64,000 nucleotides of DNA, taken from Dehalobacterium formicoaceticum (GTDB lineage Bacteria; Bacillota; Dehalobacteriia; Dehalobacteriales; Dehalobacteriaceae). Below are positions 42,789-53,100 of this stretch, piece by piece. Every line of letters begins with the position of its first letter. The first letter of the stretch is position 1. The position numbers and the translations under genes are program-made. Location: contig NZ_CP022121.1 of assembly GCF_002224645.1 (NCBI RefSeq), positions 1,370,501 through 1,434,500 on the forward strand. Reading direction: 5' to 3'. Below the pieces are notes generated by a model. It had not been told where the DNA came from. It saw only the letters and a program-made list of their open reading frames with translations, and did no database searches.

Positions 42789-42796
42789 GGTATTTA

Positions 42797-42829
42797 AGAT
42801 CCCCGTAGCTCCACTACGGGGATCTTTTA
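42797..42829 (+). terminator. Rho-independent terminator after acpP
   Basis: A 12-bp perfect stem, AGATCCCCGTAG at 42797-42808 and CTACGGGGATCT at 42814-42825, is followed by TTTT. It lies eight bases after the acpP stop. The second FabK-like gene therefore probably has its own promoter in the following gap, or is reached by read-through. Confidence 0.93.
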
Positions 42830-42982
42830 CCTGACAAACTTGGCGAAAGCCTCCCGCTCTCGCGGCAGTCAAACGCCAACTAAGTCATGCATTAGCAGTT
42901 CTAAACCTGGTAAGAAAATCGCTTATCAAGTCAAGAACCTGTGTCAAAATAAGGTGATCAGGATAGGGATTGGGGGATAAAA

Positions 42983-43957
42983 ATGCATTTACCTGCGCTG
43001 ATAATAGATAAAATTGTTGCCAAGATACCCATTATTCAAGGAGGAATGGCAACTCGTGTCTCTACCTCCCGTTTAGCAGCAGCGGTAGCCAACGAAGGTG
43101 GCATTGGAATCATTGCTGCAACCGCAATGAGTCCGGATGAATTAATTCAAGAAATAAGAACAGCGCGAAAATTATCTTCAGGAATTATTGGTGTAAATGT
43201 TTTATTTGCGGTACGAGATTTTGCCCTTCTGGTGAAAACAGCCTTGAATGAAGGCATTGATTTAGTAATTTCCGGCGCTGGTGTAGCGCGTGATATGTAT
43301 AAATGGGGCAGAGAAACAGATACCCCCATTGTACCCATTGTTTCTACGGCAAAACTTGCGTCCATGGTAGAAAAAATGGGTGCCTCCGCCGTGGTGGTGG
43401 AAGGTAAAGAGGCTGGGGGGCATTTAGGCACCGACCGGCGCGTAAGGGATATTGTACCTGAGGTGCGAAAGGCAGTGGATATTCCTGTGATTGCGGCCGG
43501 TGGGATTATTAACGGAGCGGATATTCGGGAAGCTTTTACCTGGGGTGCCAATGGAGTGCAAATGGGTACCAGATTCGCTGCCAGTGAGGAATCCAATGTT
43601 ACCGATGAATTTAAACAGATGTATCTGAAGGCGAAAAAAGAGGATGTTATTTTGATTAAAAGTCCTGTGGGTTTACCGGGCAGAGGGCTGAAGAGTACCT
43701 TAACTGAGAAATTGCTGCGTGGGGAAGATCTTAGCCCTGCTAAATGTAATGCTTGTTTGAAAAAATGTTCGAAAAATTTCTGCATCATGGATGCTTTAAA
43801 TAGTGCTCAGCAAGGATCCATTGAGGATGGGCTGGTATTTTGCGGAGAACAAGTGGAAAGAATTAAAGAGATTCTTCCTGTGAAAAAAATTTTTGAAAAT
43901 CTCAAAGCGGAGTTGGCCGCTTTGCCGGATCTGCCGGAACAAAAGGAGGCGACATGA
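42983..43957 (+). CDS. Second FabK/nitronate-monooxygenase-like flavoprotein with a Cys-rich segment
   Basis: A 324-residue FMN TIM-barrel protein: [38 protein letters not shown] and [15 protein letters not shown] match FabK and nitronate monooxygenases. Near residue 253 it has [13 protein letters not shown], four cysteines absent from the FabK at 39859, that could bind a metal or iron-sulfur cluster. Its position between acpP and fabF, with the 3' end overlapping fabF by four bases (ATGA), argues for a role in lipid synthesis, perhaps an alternative enoyl reductase or isomerase. Substrate unknown. Confidence 0.8.
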   Translation: MHLPALIIDKIVAKIPIIQGGMATRVSTSRLAAAVANEGGIGIIAATAMSPDELIQEIRTARKLSSGIIGVNVLFAVRDFALLVKTALNEGIDLVISGAGVARDMYKWGRETDTPIVPIVSTAKLASMVEKMGASAVVVEGKEAGGHLGTDRRVRDIVPEVRKAVDIPVIAAGGIINGADIREAFTWGANGVQMGTRFAASEESNVTDEFKQMYLKAKKEDVILIKSPVGLPGRGLKSTLTEKLLRGEDLSPAKCNACLKKCSKNFCIMDALNSAQQGSIEDGLVFCGEQVERIKEILPVKKIFENLKAELAALPDLPEQKEAT

Positions 43958-45198
43958 ATTTGAAGAATCGAGTTGTCATTACCGGGATGGGTGTAATTAC
44001 TCCCGTTGGGAATGATGTGGAGACATATTGGCATTCCTTGATGAATGGAATCTCTGGGATTGGGCCCATTACTCATTTTGATACTACAGGATATACCACG
44101 AGAATTGCCGGTGAAGTGAAAGATTTTGATCCGACTAAATTTATTGATAAGAAAGAAGCCCGGCGTATGGATCGGTATTGTCAGTTTGCTGTGTCGGCAG
44201 CCAAAATGGCCCGTGAAGATGCTGCTCTTGATATGAATACTGTAGACGGTCATCGGGTAGGGGTGATTTTGGGCAGCGGCATCGGCGGTGTTGCCACCAT
44301 GGAAGAACAAAAACAGGTTTTAATGGAGAAGGGACCGGGACGGATTAGTCCTTTCTTTGTACCCATGATGATCAGTAATATGGCCGCCGGTCAAATTTCC
44401 ATTGCTTTTGGTGCTTATGGGATCAATGAAACTATCGTCACTGCCTGCGCCTCAGGTACCAATGCCATCGGAGATGCTTTTAAAGTGATTCAGCGGGGCG
44501 ATGCAGATGTGATTTTTTCCGGAGGCACGGAAGCTCCTATCACTCCTCTTTCCGTAGCAGGTTTTTGCTCCATGAAAGCCATGTCCACGAGAAACGAAGA
44601 ACCGGAGAAAGCCAGTCGCCCATTTGACAAGGACCGGGATGGTTTTGTCATTGGGGAAGGGGCCGGGATTCTAGTTCTGGAATCCTTGGAGCATGCCCAA
44701 AAGAGAGGTGCGAGGATCTATGCTGAAGTCGTAGGCTATGGATCTACAGCGGACGGCTATCATATTACCGCTCCGGCACCGGAAGGGTCAGGGGCTGCCA
44801 GAGCAATGGCCAATGCTTTGGAGGATGCAGGTATCAAGCCGGAAGAGGTAGATTATATTAATGCTCATGGAACTTCCACTGATTTAAATGATAAGGGAGA
44901 AACCCAGGCCATTCATTCGGTCTTCGGCGAAGCTGCCTCAAAGGTCGCTGTTAGCTCTACCAAATCCATGATTGGTCATCTCTTAGGTGCAGCCGGTGCG
45001 GTGGAAGCAATTGCCTGCACTTTAGCCATTAACCATAGAATGCTTCCGCCGACCATCAATTATGAAACTCCGGATCCGGAATGTGACTTGGATTATGTAC
45101 CCAACCAGGCGCGAGAGGCAGAAGTGAATGTCACCATGTCCAATTCTCTCGGTTTTGGCGGACATAATGCCACAATTGTCATCAAAAAATTTGCGTAA
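43954..45198 (+). CDS. fabF: 3-oxoacyl-ACP synthase II
   Basis: A 414-residue FabF with the triad Cys ([15 protein letters not shown]), His ([14 protein letters not shown]) and His ([16 protein letters not shown]). It elongates acyl-ACP with malonyl-ACP. It starts inside the end of the flavoprotein gene before it and is followed by a terminator. This is the housekeeping paralogue of the cluster ketosynthase at 14233. Confidence 0.96.
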   Translation: MNLKNRVVITGMGVITPVGNDVETYWHSLMNGISGIGPITHFDTTGYTTRIAGEVKDFDPTKFIDKKEARRMDRYCQFAVSAAKMAREDAALDMNTVDGHRVGVILGSGIGGVATMEEQKQVLMEKGPGRISPFFVPMMISNMAAGQISIAFGAYGINETIVTACASGTNAIGDAFKVIQRGDADVIFSGGTEAPITPLSVAGFCSMKAMSTRNEEPEKASRPFDKDRDGFVIGEGAGILVLESLEHAQKRGARIYAEVVGYGSTADGYHITAPAPEGSGAARAMANALEDAGIKPEEVDYINAHGTSTDLNDKGETQAIHSVFGEAASKVAVSSTKSMIGHLLGAAGAVEAIACTLAINHRMLPPTINYETPDPECDLDYVPNQAREAEVNVTMSNSLGFGGHNATIVIKKFA

Positions 45199-45205
45199 AG
45201 CTGCC

Positions 45206-45233
45206 AAGGGACGGGAACACCGTCCCTTTTTCT
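45206..45233 (+). terminator. Rho-independent terminator after fabF
   Basis: An 8-bp stem AGGGACGG at 45207-45214 and CCGTCCCT at 45220-45227, with a GAACA loop, is followed by TTTTTC. It separates the fatty acid operon from rnc. Confidence 0.9.
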
Positions 45234-45258
45234 AAATATATCTTGGGAAGGTGAAAGT

Positions 45259-45987
45259 ATGGATATGAATCAGGTTCGGCAATTTGCACAAAAACTGGCG
45301 GGGATGGGTATTAATTTAACAGATTTGGATCTTTTGAAGCAGGCCCTCACTCATCCCACCTATGCTTATGAACATAAAAAACAAAAATTGTTCCATAATC
45401 AGCGCTTGGAATTTTTAGGGGATGCGGTCTTGGGTTTGGTTATGGGAGAGTATTTGTATCAAAAATTTCCTCAAAAACCGGAAGGGGATCTCACGAAAAT
45501 GCGTGCGGCGGTAGTTTGTGCCGCCTCCTTGGCGGAACAGGCCAAAAATCTTGATTTTGGCAGTTATCTTTTGTTGGGTCGGGGAGAGGATTTAAGCGGT
45601 GGGCGGGAAAGGAATTCCGTTTTAGCCGATGCTTTTGAAGCTGTCGTGGGAGCCATTTATTTGGAGTGCGGATTGGAGGGCGCCCGGAAATTTCTCATCG
45701 GTTCCTTGGCAGGAACCGTGGAACGCCTTGAGCATGACAACATGGGAGATTACAAAACCATGCTGCAGGAATTGGTGCAAAAGTATGATGATGAAGGGGT
45801 CTCTTACACCATTCTCCATGAATCCGGCCCGGACCATCAAAAGGTATTTGTGGCCGGTGTTAAATATCGGGACGAGTTACTAACCCAAGGACAAGGAAAC
45901 AGTAAAAAGGAAGCCGAGCAAAAGGCTGCTCAGGCAGCTTTGGAGACCGTAGATTCCTGGAGACATCTTATTACGGAGAAAAAATAA
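45259..45987 (+). CDS. rnc: Ribonuclease III
   Basis: A 242-residue double-strand RNase. The catalytic motif is NQRLEFLGDAVLGLV near residue 48, and DAFEAVVGAIYLE supplies the second acidic pair. A C-terminal dsRNA-binding domain follows (GNSKKEAEQKAAQAAL). It matures rRNA and processes structured RNAs. Its stop overlaps the radical SAM gene (TAATG). In many Firmicutes rnc is followed by smc and ftsY; here other genes lie between. Confidence 0.96.
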   Translation: MDMNQVRQFAQKLAGMGINLTDLDLLKQALTHPTYAYEHKKQKLFHNQRLEFLGDAVLGLVMGEYLYQKFPQKPEGDLTKMRAAVVCAASLAEQAKNLDFGSYLLLGRGEDLSGGRERNSVLADAFEAVVGAIYLECGLEGARKFLIGSLAGTVERLEHDNMGDYKTMLQELVQKYDDEGVSYTILHESGPDHQKVFVAGVKYRDELLTQGQGNSKKEAEQKAAQAALETVDSWRHLITEKK

Positions 45988-47081
45988 TGGGCCGGGCCAA
46001 AAAACATATATTACCCTTTTTTATTCCTCATTTAGGCTGTCCCCATCAATGTATTTTTTGTAATCAGCACCATGTTTCCGGTTCTTCCGGTTTCCCCAGT
46101 GATGATGAGATTGCAGCAGCAATTCGTACCTGGGACCGGGCAGAACCGCCGGAGATCGCTTTCTATGGAGGCAGCTTTTCCGGACTGGATTTCTCCTGGC
46201 AGCGCTATTTCCTTACCCCGGCTTTTCAAGCCCTGAAAGAGAAAAAAATCAGCGGCATCAGAATTTCCACCAGGCCTGATTATATCAATCCTCAGATCCT
46301 TACTTTTTTAAAGTCTTTCGGTGTCAACACTATCGAATTGGGTGTGCAGTCCTTGGATGACCAGGTGCTGGCATGTGCCGAGCGGGGTCATACCGGGAAG
46401 GATGTTCTTGATGCCCTGGATTTGCTGAAAAAGGAAGGTTTTATCACCGGAGTGCAGTTGATGCCGGGACTACCGGGAGACAGCCCCCATAAGTGTATCC
46501 AAGGGTCCTTGACCCTGGCCCGTTTTCAGCCTAATCTGGCAAGAATTTATCCTGCATTGGTGCTAAAAGATACGTTTTTGCATAAACTCTTTCTAGAGGG
46601 AAGCTATCAACCCTTAAGTTTGCAGGAAGCTGTTGAGATCAGCAGAGACATGTTGGCCATCTTTCGCCTTTTTGGTGTTGAGGTGATTCGCACCGGTTTA
46701 CAACCAACCAAAGATCTCACTCCGGGAGAGCAATTGGCTGCCGGTCCTTTTCATCCTGCCTTTGGCGAATTAGTGGCGGCAGCCTTGGTTCGGGAACATT
46801 TGACTGTCCTGATCAGAGACTTCATGACCGGGAGATCTGAAAAGATAATCATCTTATGGGGTTCGCCCCGGGACTGTTCCCTGATGGCAGGACATAAAAA
46901 GGAGAATGTGATTTTTTTGAAGGATCAGTTTCATTTGCTGCATATTAAAATTGTTGGCAGCTGTACTATGGAACGGGGTAGTTTCGGGATTTCACTTGTT
47001 GATTCCGAGCAACCTGATTTTGTGCTTCCGGAGAGGCAATTTCTCCTTCGATATGTTAATCAAAGGTTGATGGCAATCTGA
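45987..47081 (+). CDS. Radical SAM protein, Elp3-like, short form
   Basis: A 364-residue radical SAM protein with HLGCPHQCIFCNQ (CxxxCxxC), FYGGSFSG, STRPDYINPQIL and ELGVQSLDDQVL, as in Elp3 and related proteins. It lacks the C-terminal acetyltransferase domain of full Elp3. Such short proteins are found next to rnc in Clostridia; a tRNA modification role is often assumed but not shown. It is coupled to rnc by a TAATG overlap. Not part of the biosynthetic cluster. Confidence 0.85.
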   Translation: MGRAKKHILPFFIPHLGCPHQCIFCNQHHVSGSSGFPSDDEIAAAIRTWDRAEPPEIAFYGGSFSGLDFSWQRYFLTPAFQALKEKKISGIRISTRPDYINPQILTFLKSFGVNTIELGVQSLDDQVLACAERGHTGKDVLDALDLLKKEGFITGVQLMPGLPGDSPHKCIQGSLTLARFQPNLARIYPALVLKDTFLHKLFLEGSYQPLSLQEAVEISRDMLAIFRLFGVEVIRTGLQPTKDLTPGEQLAAGPFHPAFGELVAAALVREHLTVLIRDFMTGRSEKIIILWGSPRDCSLMAGHKKENVIFLKDQFHLLHIKIVGSCTMERGSFGISLVDSEQPDFVLPERQFLLRYVNQRLMAI

Positions 47082-47102
47082 GAAAATGAGGGGGTAAATG
47101 GG

Positions 47103-47363
47103 ATGGAGGTTTTACGGGTAGCGGGAGATTCTGATGTAAAAGCTGTGGCAGGAGCATTAGTGGCAGTATTTAAAAGCCGGGGCAGGGTGGAGGTGCAAGC
47201 TGTAGGTGCAGGAGCTGTGAATCAGGCCATTAAGGCCATCGCCATCAGCAGGGGTTTTGTGGCCCCCAATGGAATTGATTTAGTTTTCATCCCGGCTTTC
47301 AGTGAAGTGGAGATTAATGATGAGAAAAAAACCGCCATCAAGTTTTTTGTGCAAAAAAGATAG
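47103..47363 (+). CDS. spoVS: Stage V sporulation protein S
   Basis: An 86-residue protein beginning MEVLRVAGDSDVKAVAGAL, with GAGAVNQAIKAIAISRGFVAPNGIDL. This is the compact, highly conserved SpoVS fold, involved in spore coat assembly and septation in Bacillus. Its presence points to a spore-forming lineage, though SpoVS-like proteins also occur outside it. A bidirectional terminator follows. Confidence 0.95.
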   Translation: MEVLRVAGDSDVKAVAGALVAVFKSRGRVEVQAVGAGAVNQAIKAIAISRGFVAPNGIDLVFIPAFSEVEINDEKKTAIKFFVQKR

Positions 47364-47403
47364 TGGGGTAAAAATCAAGGAAGATAAAAGGAAGATAAAG
47401 AGT

Positions 47404-47440
47404 AGGAGAAGGAGGTTATTTCCCCCTTCTCCTTTTATTT
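47404..47440. terminator. Bidirectional terminator between spoVS and the ASKHA gene
   Basis: A long stem AGGAGAAGGAGG / CCCCCTTCTCCT with a six-base loop, followed by TTTT on the plus strand. The last codons and the TAA (47416-47418) of the minus-strand gene lie inside the stem, so the sequence serves both convergent genes. Confidence 0.85.
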
Positions 47441-49023
47441 AATTTATCCTGAACACTGGGATAGAGATCCAGATTAGTATGGGGAAGAAATTTGCTTCCG
47501 GCGTACTTATCCATAAAGCTGATATTATCATTCATTTCAAAGTAGGTGATTTTAGCGGCGATCTTTTCACATTCCAGTCTTTTGGCGTTGGAGAGGAGTA
47601 CTTGACGGGCTCCTTCACCAGAGCTGTTGCCCAAGCGGATCATCCGTTCCCGAGGCAAGTCCGGATAGAGTCCAACGGTGACGGCGGATTCGATGGGAAT
47701 ATATTGGCCGAAGGCCCCGGCAGCATAGAATTTGTAGATTTCCTCCATGCTGCAGCCCACCCCTTCCACGAGAACCTCCAATGCGGTGTTAACAGCCCCT
47801 TTGGTACGCATGAGATTGTTAATGTCCTTTTGACTGATAAAAATATCCTTGCCATGGGCTGTTTCATCCTTTGTTACCAAGATAAATGCTTCCCTGCCAT
47901 CAAAAAAATGGGCGGCCCGATCAATGAGTCCGCTGAGAAACAGCTCTGCCAAAGCGTCGATTAGACCGGAACCGCAAATCCCCTTGGCGGGAGTACCATG
48001 AATGGTGGTGTAGGTGACATGAAAATCATCATCGATGGCGACACTGTCAATGGCGCCTTCTTCCGCCCGCATACCCCACTCTGTGACACCCCCTTCCAAA
48101 GCCGGTCCGGCGGCACCGGCACAGGCGACCAGCCAATCCTGATTGCCGATGACAAACTCACCGTTGGTACCTACATCGGCAAACAAAGATAGTCCTTCTT
48201 CCTTGTGCATTCCGCTGACCAAAATCCCCCCGATGACATCTCCCCCCAGATAACTGCCCACACTGGGCAGACAATAAAGGGGAGCCAAAGGATGGATCTG
48301 AAGGCCGATTTCCCGGGCGGTAATGATCTCCGGATTGTTCACCATGGGAATATAAGGTGCCCGGCAAATAGAAGCAGGGTTGAGCCCCAGCAGAAGATGA
48401 ATCATGGTTGTATTGGCACCGAGACACACGGCAATGATATCCTCTCTCTTTATGGAAGATCCCTGACAGACTTCCTCCACCAGGCTGTTTAAGGTTTCGA
48501 CAATTAAACCCTGCAAGGCTGCCAAACCTTCGGGACTGGCGGCGGCCATGATACGGGATAAAATATCCTCCCCCAGTTGAATCTGATGGTTATAATCCGA
48601 GGCCTGTCCTAAGATTTGACCTGTGATCATGTCCACTAGATAAACCACTACCGTAGTGGTGCCGATATCCACGGCAACACCTAGGTGAAAGGCAGACTGA
48701 TCTCCCTTTTCGATCTCCATCAAGCGCCAGGATTGTACTTGTTCCTGAGCATCAAAAAAACTATCAGCCGCCAGAGTGACGGTTATTTGTTGATCTTGGC
48801 TTTGACGGATTTTCTGGATTTCCGCCATTTTTGAGAGGGGAATGGTAACTGCTGTGCCTAATTCCCTGACCAGAGTCTGACGCAAGGTATCCACATCTCC
48901 CCGGTTATCGCCGCCCCGGCGGGGAGGTAATTTTATGACGATTTTTTTTGTTAAAGGATCTAAAGGAAAAGCAGAAGACGATGTTTGATCTGACAGAATC
49001 ACGATTTTTTTCTTCTTATCCAT
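47416..49023 (-). CDS. ASKHA-domain protein of the RACo/RamA family (DUF4445), without a ferredoxin domain
   Basis: A 535-residue protein. ATPase signatures DIGTTTVVVYLVD (about residue 118), GANTTMIHLLLG, ADVGTNGEFVIGN and CGSGLIDALAELFLSG belong to the ASKHA/DUF4445 family that reductively reactivates corrinoid proteins of methyltransferase systems. Family members often carry an N-terminal 2Fe-2S domain; here residues 1-110 contain no cysteine cluster, so that domain is absent and only the linker-type domain remains. No corrinoid protein is nearby. It is on the strand opposite to the surrounding rnc-smc genes. Role unproven. Confidence 0.85.
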   Translation of the reverse strand: MDKKKKIVILSDQTSSSAFPLDPLTKKIVIKLPPRRGGDNRGDVDTLRQTLVRELGTAVTIPLSKMAEIQKIRQSQDQQITVTLAADSFFDAQEQVQSWRLMEIEKGDQSAFHLGVAVDIGTTTVVVYLVDMITGQILGQASDYNHQIQLGEDILSRIMAAASPEGLAALQGLIVETLNSLVEEVCQGSSIKREDIIAVCLGANTTMIHLLLGLNPASICRAPYIPMVNNPEIITAREIGLQIHPLAPLYCLPSVGSYLGGDVIGGILVSGMHKEEGLSLFADVGTNGEFVIGNQDWLVACAGAAGPALEGGVTEWGMRAEEGAIDSVAIDDDFHVTYTTIHGTPAKGICGSGLIDALAELFLSGLIDRAAHFFDGREAFILVTKDETAHGKDIFISQKDINNLMRTKGAVNTALEVLVEGVGCSMEEIYKFYAAGAFGQYIPIESAVTVGLYPDLPRERMIRLGNSSGEGARQVLLSNAKRLECEKIAAKITYFEMNDNISFMDKYAGSKFLPHTNLDLYPSVQDKLNKRRRGK

Positions 49024-49042
49024 TTATTTCACCACCACTTAA

Positions 49043-49071
49043 AAGCCGCCGCCCAGGGAGAGCGGCGGCTT
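49043..49071 (-). terminator. Terminator downstream of the NYN gene
   Basis: A perfect 10-bp stem, AAGCCGCCGC at 49043-49052 and GCGGCGGCTT at 49062-49071. On the minus strand it is followed by a short T run (CTTTTAA). It lies between the 109-bp repeat and the start of the ASKHA gene, so it probably ends transcription of the NYN gene. Confidence 0.8.
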
Positions 49072-49078
49072 CGTTATT

Positions 49079-49187
49079 AAATTCCAAGACTCCCACTTCT
49101 ATAAGTGGGAGCTCCTATTTTACTTCAGAAGGGGTAGATTCCCCATCTGAAGCCCCGATGTTCAGCTTTAGCTGAACGAGTTCACTT
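49079..49187. repeat. 109-bp multi-hairpin repeat, copy 2
   Basis: The counterpart of 31214-31323, with about six differences including one single-base gap. The hairpins CTCCCACTT/AAGTGGGAG and GTTCAGC/GCTGAAC are unchanged; the middle hairpin CTTCAGA..TCTGAAG is better paired here than in copy 1. The right end overlaps the stop codon of the NYN gene on the minus strand. Confidence 0.85.
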
Positions 49188-49931
49188 GATTTTTATGTAT
49201 TTATGGGTGATATTGGGATTACTCGTTCTGCGGGATTGGATTTCAAATTTCTTTAAAGAGGAGATCAAAGGCGTCAGTTTGGCGTGACCGTAGTTTCTGG
49301 TATCAAAATCAGGATAACGTTTATTCAGCCTTTTTCCTACTTCTCCTAAAAATGCCCAGCCATCCTCATCAGAACAATCAGTGACAATAGTCCTGATGGC
49401 TTCGATCAGCTCTTCAATATTAGCCATACCGTCTTGCGGGGGTTCCTGTTTCTCGAACTTCTTTGTCCCATTGGTACTGAAAGTATCAGCAGGAATGGCT
49501 GCCAGGACTTCCAGGTATTTAAATTTTTCACAGGCGGCGATAAAGGGCTGCGGCGTCTTTTTTTCGCCCATACCGATTACATACATCCCCGCTTCTCTTA
49601 AGCGGGATGCCAGCTTGGTAAAATCGCTGTCACTGGACACAATGCAAAAACCATCAACATTCTTGGAATAAAGTATATCCATGGCATCGATGATTAAGGC
49701 AGCATCGGTGGCATTTTTACCTGTGGTACAGCTATATTGTTGAATGGGTGTTATAGAGTAATTAAGAAGTACTGTTTTCCAGGATGCCAGTTGAGGTTTG
49801 GTCCAGTCTCCATAAATTCTCTTATAGGTGGGGATGCCATGGTTGGAGATTTCATCAAATATGTATTTTATATATTTTTCCGAAACATTATCGGCATCAA
49901 TTAAAACGGCTATCTTTTTATCATTTTCCAT
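49182..49931 (-). CDS. NYN-domain nuclease-like protein with C-terminal OST-HTH/LOTUS domain
   Basis: A 249-residue protein. The N-terminal 130 residues are a PIN-like NYN domain with acidic residues in VLIDADNVSEKY, DAALIIDAMDIL and IVSSDSDFTKL, the usual metal-binding set. Residues about 165-249 (EDGWAFLGEVGKRLNKRYPDF) match the OST-HTH/LOTUS RNA-binding domain. Proteins of this make-up are thought to cut or bind RNA. It sits on the minus strand inside the conserved rnc-smc block; its TGA stop lies at the edge of the 109-bp repeat. Confidence 0.85.
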   Translation of the reverse strand: MENDKKIAVLIDADNVSEKYIKYIFDEISNHGIPTYKRIYGDWTKPQLASWKTVLLNYSITPIQQYSCTTGKNATDAALIIDAMDILYSKNVDGFCIVSSDSDFTKLASRLREAGMYVIGMGEKKTPQPFIAACEKFKYLEVLAAIPADTFSTNGTKKFEKQEPPQDGMANIEELIEAIRTIVTDCSDEDGWAFLGEVGKRLNKRYPDFDTRNYGHAKLTPLISSLKKFEIQSRRTSNPNITHKYIKIK

Positions 49932-50138
49932 TTAATATCCTCTGATTCACTCTGTATTAATTATTTAGACGTGTATTCTAAAAAAATTATAATACTTATT
50001 GTCTGCTGAGTCAAATAGCACTTCAGCCGAAAACTAACTGCCACTGATACCAAGAACTGCGTTCATGGCCCCCTCCGGATATTGGACTGTATCTTTTTCC
50101 TTAAAATCTATCAAGATATGCGTTTAAATGTATCTGTC

Positions 50139-50168
50139 TTGACTTGTTCCGATATGGTAAAATAAAGT
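50139..50168 (+). promoter_or_regulatory. Candidate promoter for smc
   Basis: TTGACT at 50139-50144 is close to a consensus -35; an 18-base spacer leads to TAAAGT at 50163-50168 as a partial -10. It lies about 30 bases before the smc start, which has GGGAGG upstream. It would be needed because the neighbouring upstream gene is divergent. Confidence 0.5.
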
Positions 50169-50196
50169 TTGTGAAAGATTTATTTGGGAGGACAAG

Positions 50197-53100
50197 ATGC
50201 ATCTTAAATCAATTGAGCTACAGGGATTTAAATCCTTTATCCATAAAACGAAACTGGAATTCGGGCCAGGGGTATCTGTGATTGTAGGGCCGAATGGCAG
50301 CGGCAAATCCAATATCACCGATGCCATTCGCTGGGTTTTGGGAGAGCAAAGTGTCAAAACCTTGCGGGGCAGCAAAATGGAGGACGTAATTTTTTCCGGT
50401 ACCAAAAAACGTAAGCCTTTGGGGATGGCAGAGGTCTGCCTGGTGCTGGACAACAGCGATGGTTTTTTGCCTTTGGAATTTAATGAAGTCAGCATCATCC
50501 GGCGCACCTATCGATCGGGAGAAGGTGAATATTTGATTAACAATGCGCCTTGCCGTTTGAAGGATATCCATCAGCTTTTTCAGGATACCGGCATGGGGAC
50601 GGATGGTTTTTCCATTATCAGCCAGGGCAAGGTGGATGAAATCTTATCTGCCAAGGCGGAGGATAGGAGAAGCATTATTGAAGAGACTGCCGGGATCGTT
50701 AAATACCGGAACCGGAAGAAGGAAGCTGCCCGTAAGCTTCAGGATACGGAGCAGAGTCTGGACCGGATCCGGGATATTATTTATGAGCTGGCATCACAAG
50801 TGGAACCTCTGCGGGAGCAAGCGGAGCGCGCGGAAGAGTACCGGGCTTTAAAGGAAGAAAGTGATCGTCTGGAAATAAACCTATTGGTTCATACCATGGA
50901 GGATACGTGGGCAAAGTTAAATGAAGCTCAGACGACGGGAGAAAAGAAACAACAAGAGCTTATGGAAACGGAAGCCCAGCGGGGAAAAAATGAAGCTCAT
51001 ATTGAAGAATTGCGTCTGCGGTTAGCAAAATGGGATGAAGAGATTAATGGCCTGCAGCAAAATGTGTTTCAGGTCTTTCGTCAGTTGGAACAAGAGGAGT
51101 CGGAAGGAAAACTAAAGAGAGCTCGCCGGGATGCAATCAGAGAAGAACTTGGGAAATACGAGAAGGAAATTGAGACATTGATTCAAGGATCATCCCAATT
51201 GGCTCAAAATATCGCCCTGGAAGAAGAGCGTTACCATACCTTACAAGGATCTGTACGGAATTACCGGGATTTGATCAAAGCCCGGGAGGATGCCCAAATG
51301 GAAAAATCCAGCGGGATTATCACTATGGAAAGAAATATTGAAAATTTAAAAAATAATTCCTTTGACCTGATGCAGCATATGGCTGAATTACGGAATAAAA
51401 TTTCCGCCTGCAGCCAAAAGGCAAAGACATTAGATCATCTATGGTCCAAATCAAAAGAGCAGGAAAAGGAATTCATGCAATTTATGGAGGAAAACGAGGA
51501 AAAGCAAAAGGAATTGGGCGTCGGCACAGAGGGGATGCGCCGGGAAATGACATTGGCGGAAGAAAGCTTATCTCATTTAACCCAAAAAATCCGCGTCACG
51601 GAAAAAACAGCAGAGCAGCTGAACGCCCGGCAGATGGACCAAAGAGAGCAGCTGCAATCTTCCAAAGCTCGGCTCAATTTATTGCAGGAAATGCAGCACG
51701 ATTATGAAGGCTATTTTCCTGGGGTCAAAGCGGTTTTATTGGCTGCCCGGAAAAAACATTTAGCGGCAGCAGGGGTCGTTGGGGTGATGGCGGAATTAAT
51801 CAAGGTGCCGGACCGGGTGCGTCTGGCCGTGGAAACGGCCCTGGGGGGCGGCCTGCAGGATATTGTTACAGAAACAGATGTGGATGCCAAAAAAATGATT
51901 GAGTATTTAAAAGGCATCAAAGGAGGACGGGCTACTTTCTTACCCCTGAATGTCATTCATCGGCCGGAAAACCAAGAATTAACGATGAAGATTCAAGGGC
52001 AAAAAGGCGTGCTGGGTTTTGCATCTGAATTGATCACCTGTGAGACAAAAGTGCGTCCGGCGGTGGATTTTCTTTTAAAACGGATTCTGGTGGTAGAAGA
52101 TATGGATGCCGCCTTGATCGCGGCCCGAACCCTTAAGCATCAGGTTAGGATCGTTACCTTGGAAGGGGATCAGATTCATTCCGGTGGTTCTTTGAGTGGC
52201 GGCAGTCAACAAAAGAAAGGGGGCAATCTCTTATCCCGTATCAATGAGATGGGTGTATTAGAGCAAAGGGTCAAAAATCTGACCCGGGAATTTCAAATAT
52301 CAGAACAAAGCCTGGCAGATTGCCGGGAAGGACTGCAGCGGGAGAAAAATATCCTGGAGCAAAAACAAGACCAGCTTCGGGAATGGGAACATCAATTGCT
52401 GCAAAATCAGCGGGAAGAGGGTCAGCTTAAAGAAGCCCGTACCATGGCCGAAAAGAATCTACAGGCAGTGCGTGAGGAAATTTTTGATAACAGACGGGAA
52501 AAAGAAGCACTGCATCGGGAAGAAAAGTTGCTTACCGAAGCAAAAGCAGAACAGGAAAAGGAAAATGAGAATTTGACGGCCGCTCTTTTGTCTCTTCAAG
52601 AAGAACTAAAAGAGCAAAAGGCAAATTTAAATGAAAAAAGTGATGATTTGACCGCTGCAAAAGTCAAGCTGGCCGGAGTGACCCAGGAAGAGGGGGAGGT
52701 AGTGCGGACCCTGCAACGTCTCAGTGAAGAAAAGGAAAGCCGCCATGCTCTCCAGGCCAAAAAACAAGAGGAAGCCAGGATCCTGGAATTGGAATTGGCA
52801 GAGAAGGAAACCGGGATTTTGGAGGGAAGCAAGCGGCTCTTGGATTTGAGCCGGGAAAAAGAAGCACTGGAAGGCCGGTTGAATGAGGAAAAACACAACC
52901 GCACAGCGGAACATCAGTATCTTACCGGGCTGGAAAAGGAAGACCGGGAAATGAGTAAAATCCAGGCCCAGTTAAACCAGGAACTGCACCAGTGGGAATT
53001 AAAAAGGAACCGCTGGGAGATGGAATGGGAGAAGCAAAGGGAAAGAATGGAGGAAAAGTTCAGTTTAACCTTTGAAAAAGCACTCCTGAAAAAGGAGGAG

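Noticed and set aside
43147-43788. A 213-codon minus-strand frame over the FabK-like gene
   Set aside because: Shadow of a conserved flavoprotein gene; no ribosome site and no family features.
47479-47964. A 161-codon plus-strand frame inside the ASKHA gene
   Set aside because: The opposite strand has full ASKHA motifs; this frame lacks a ribosome site and resembles no family.
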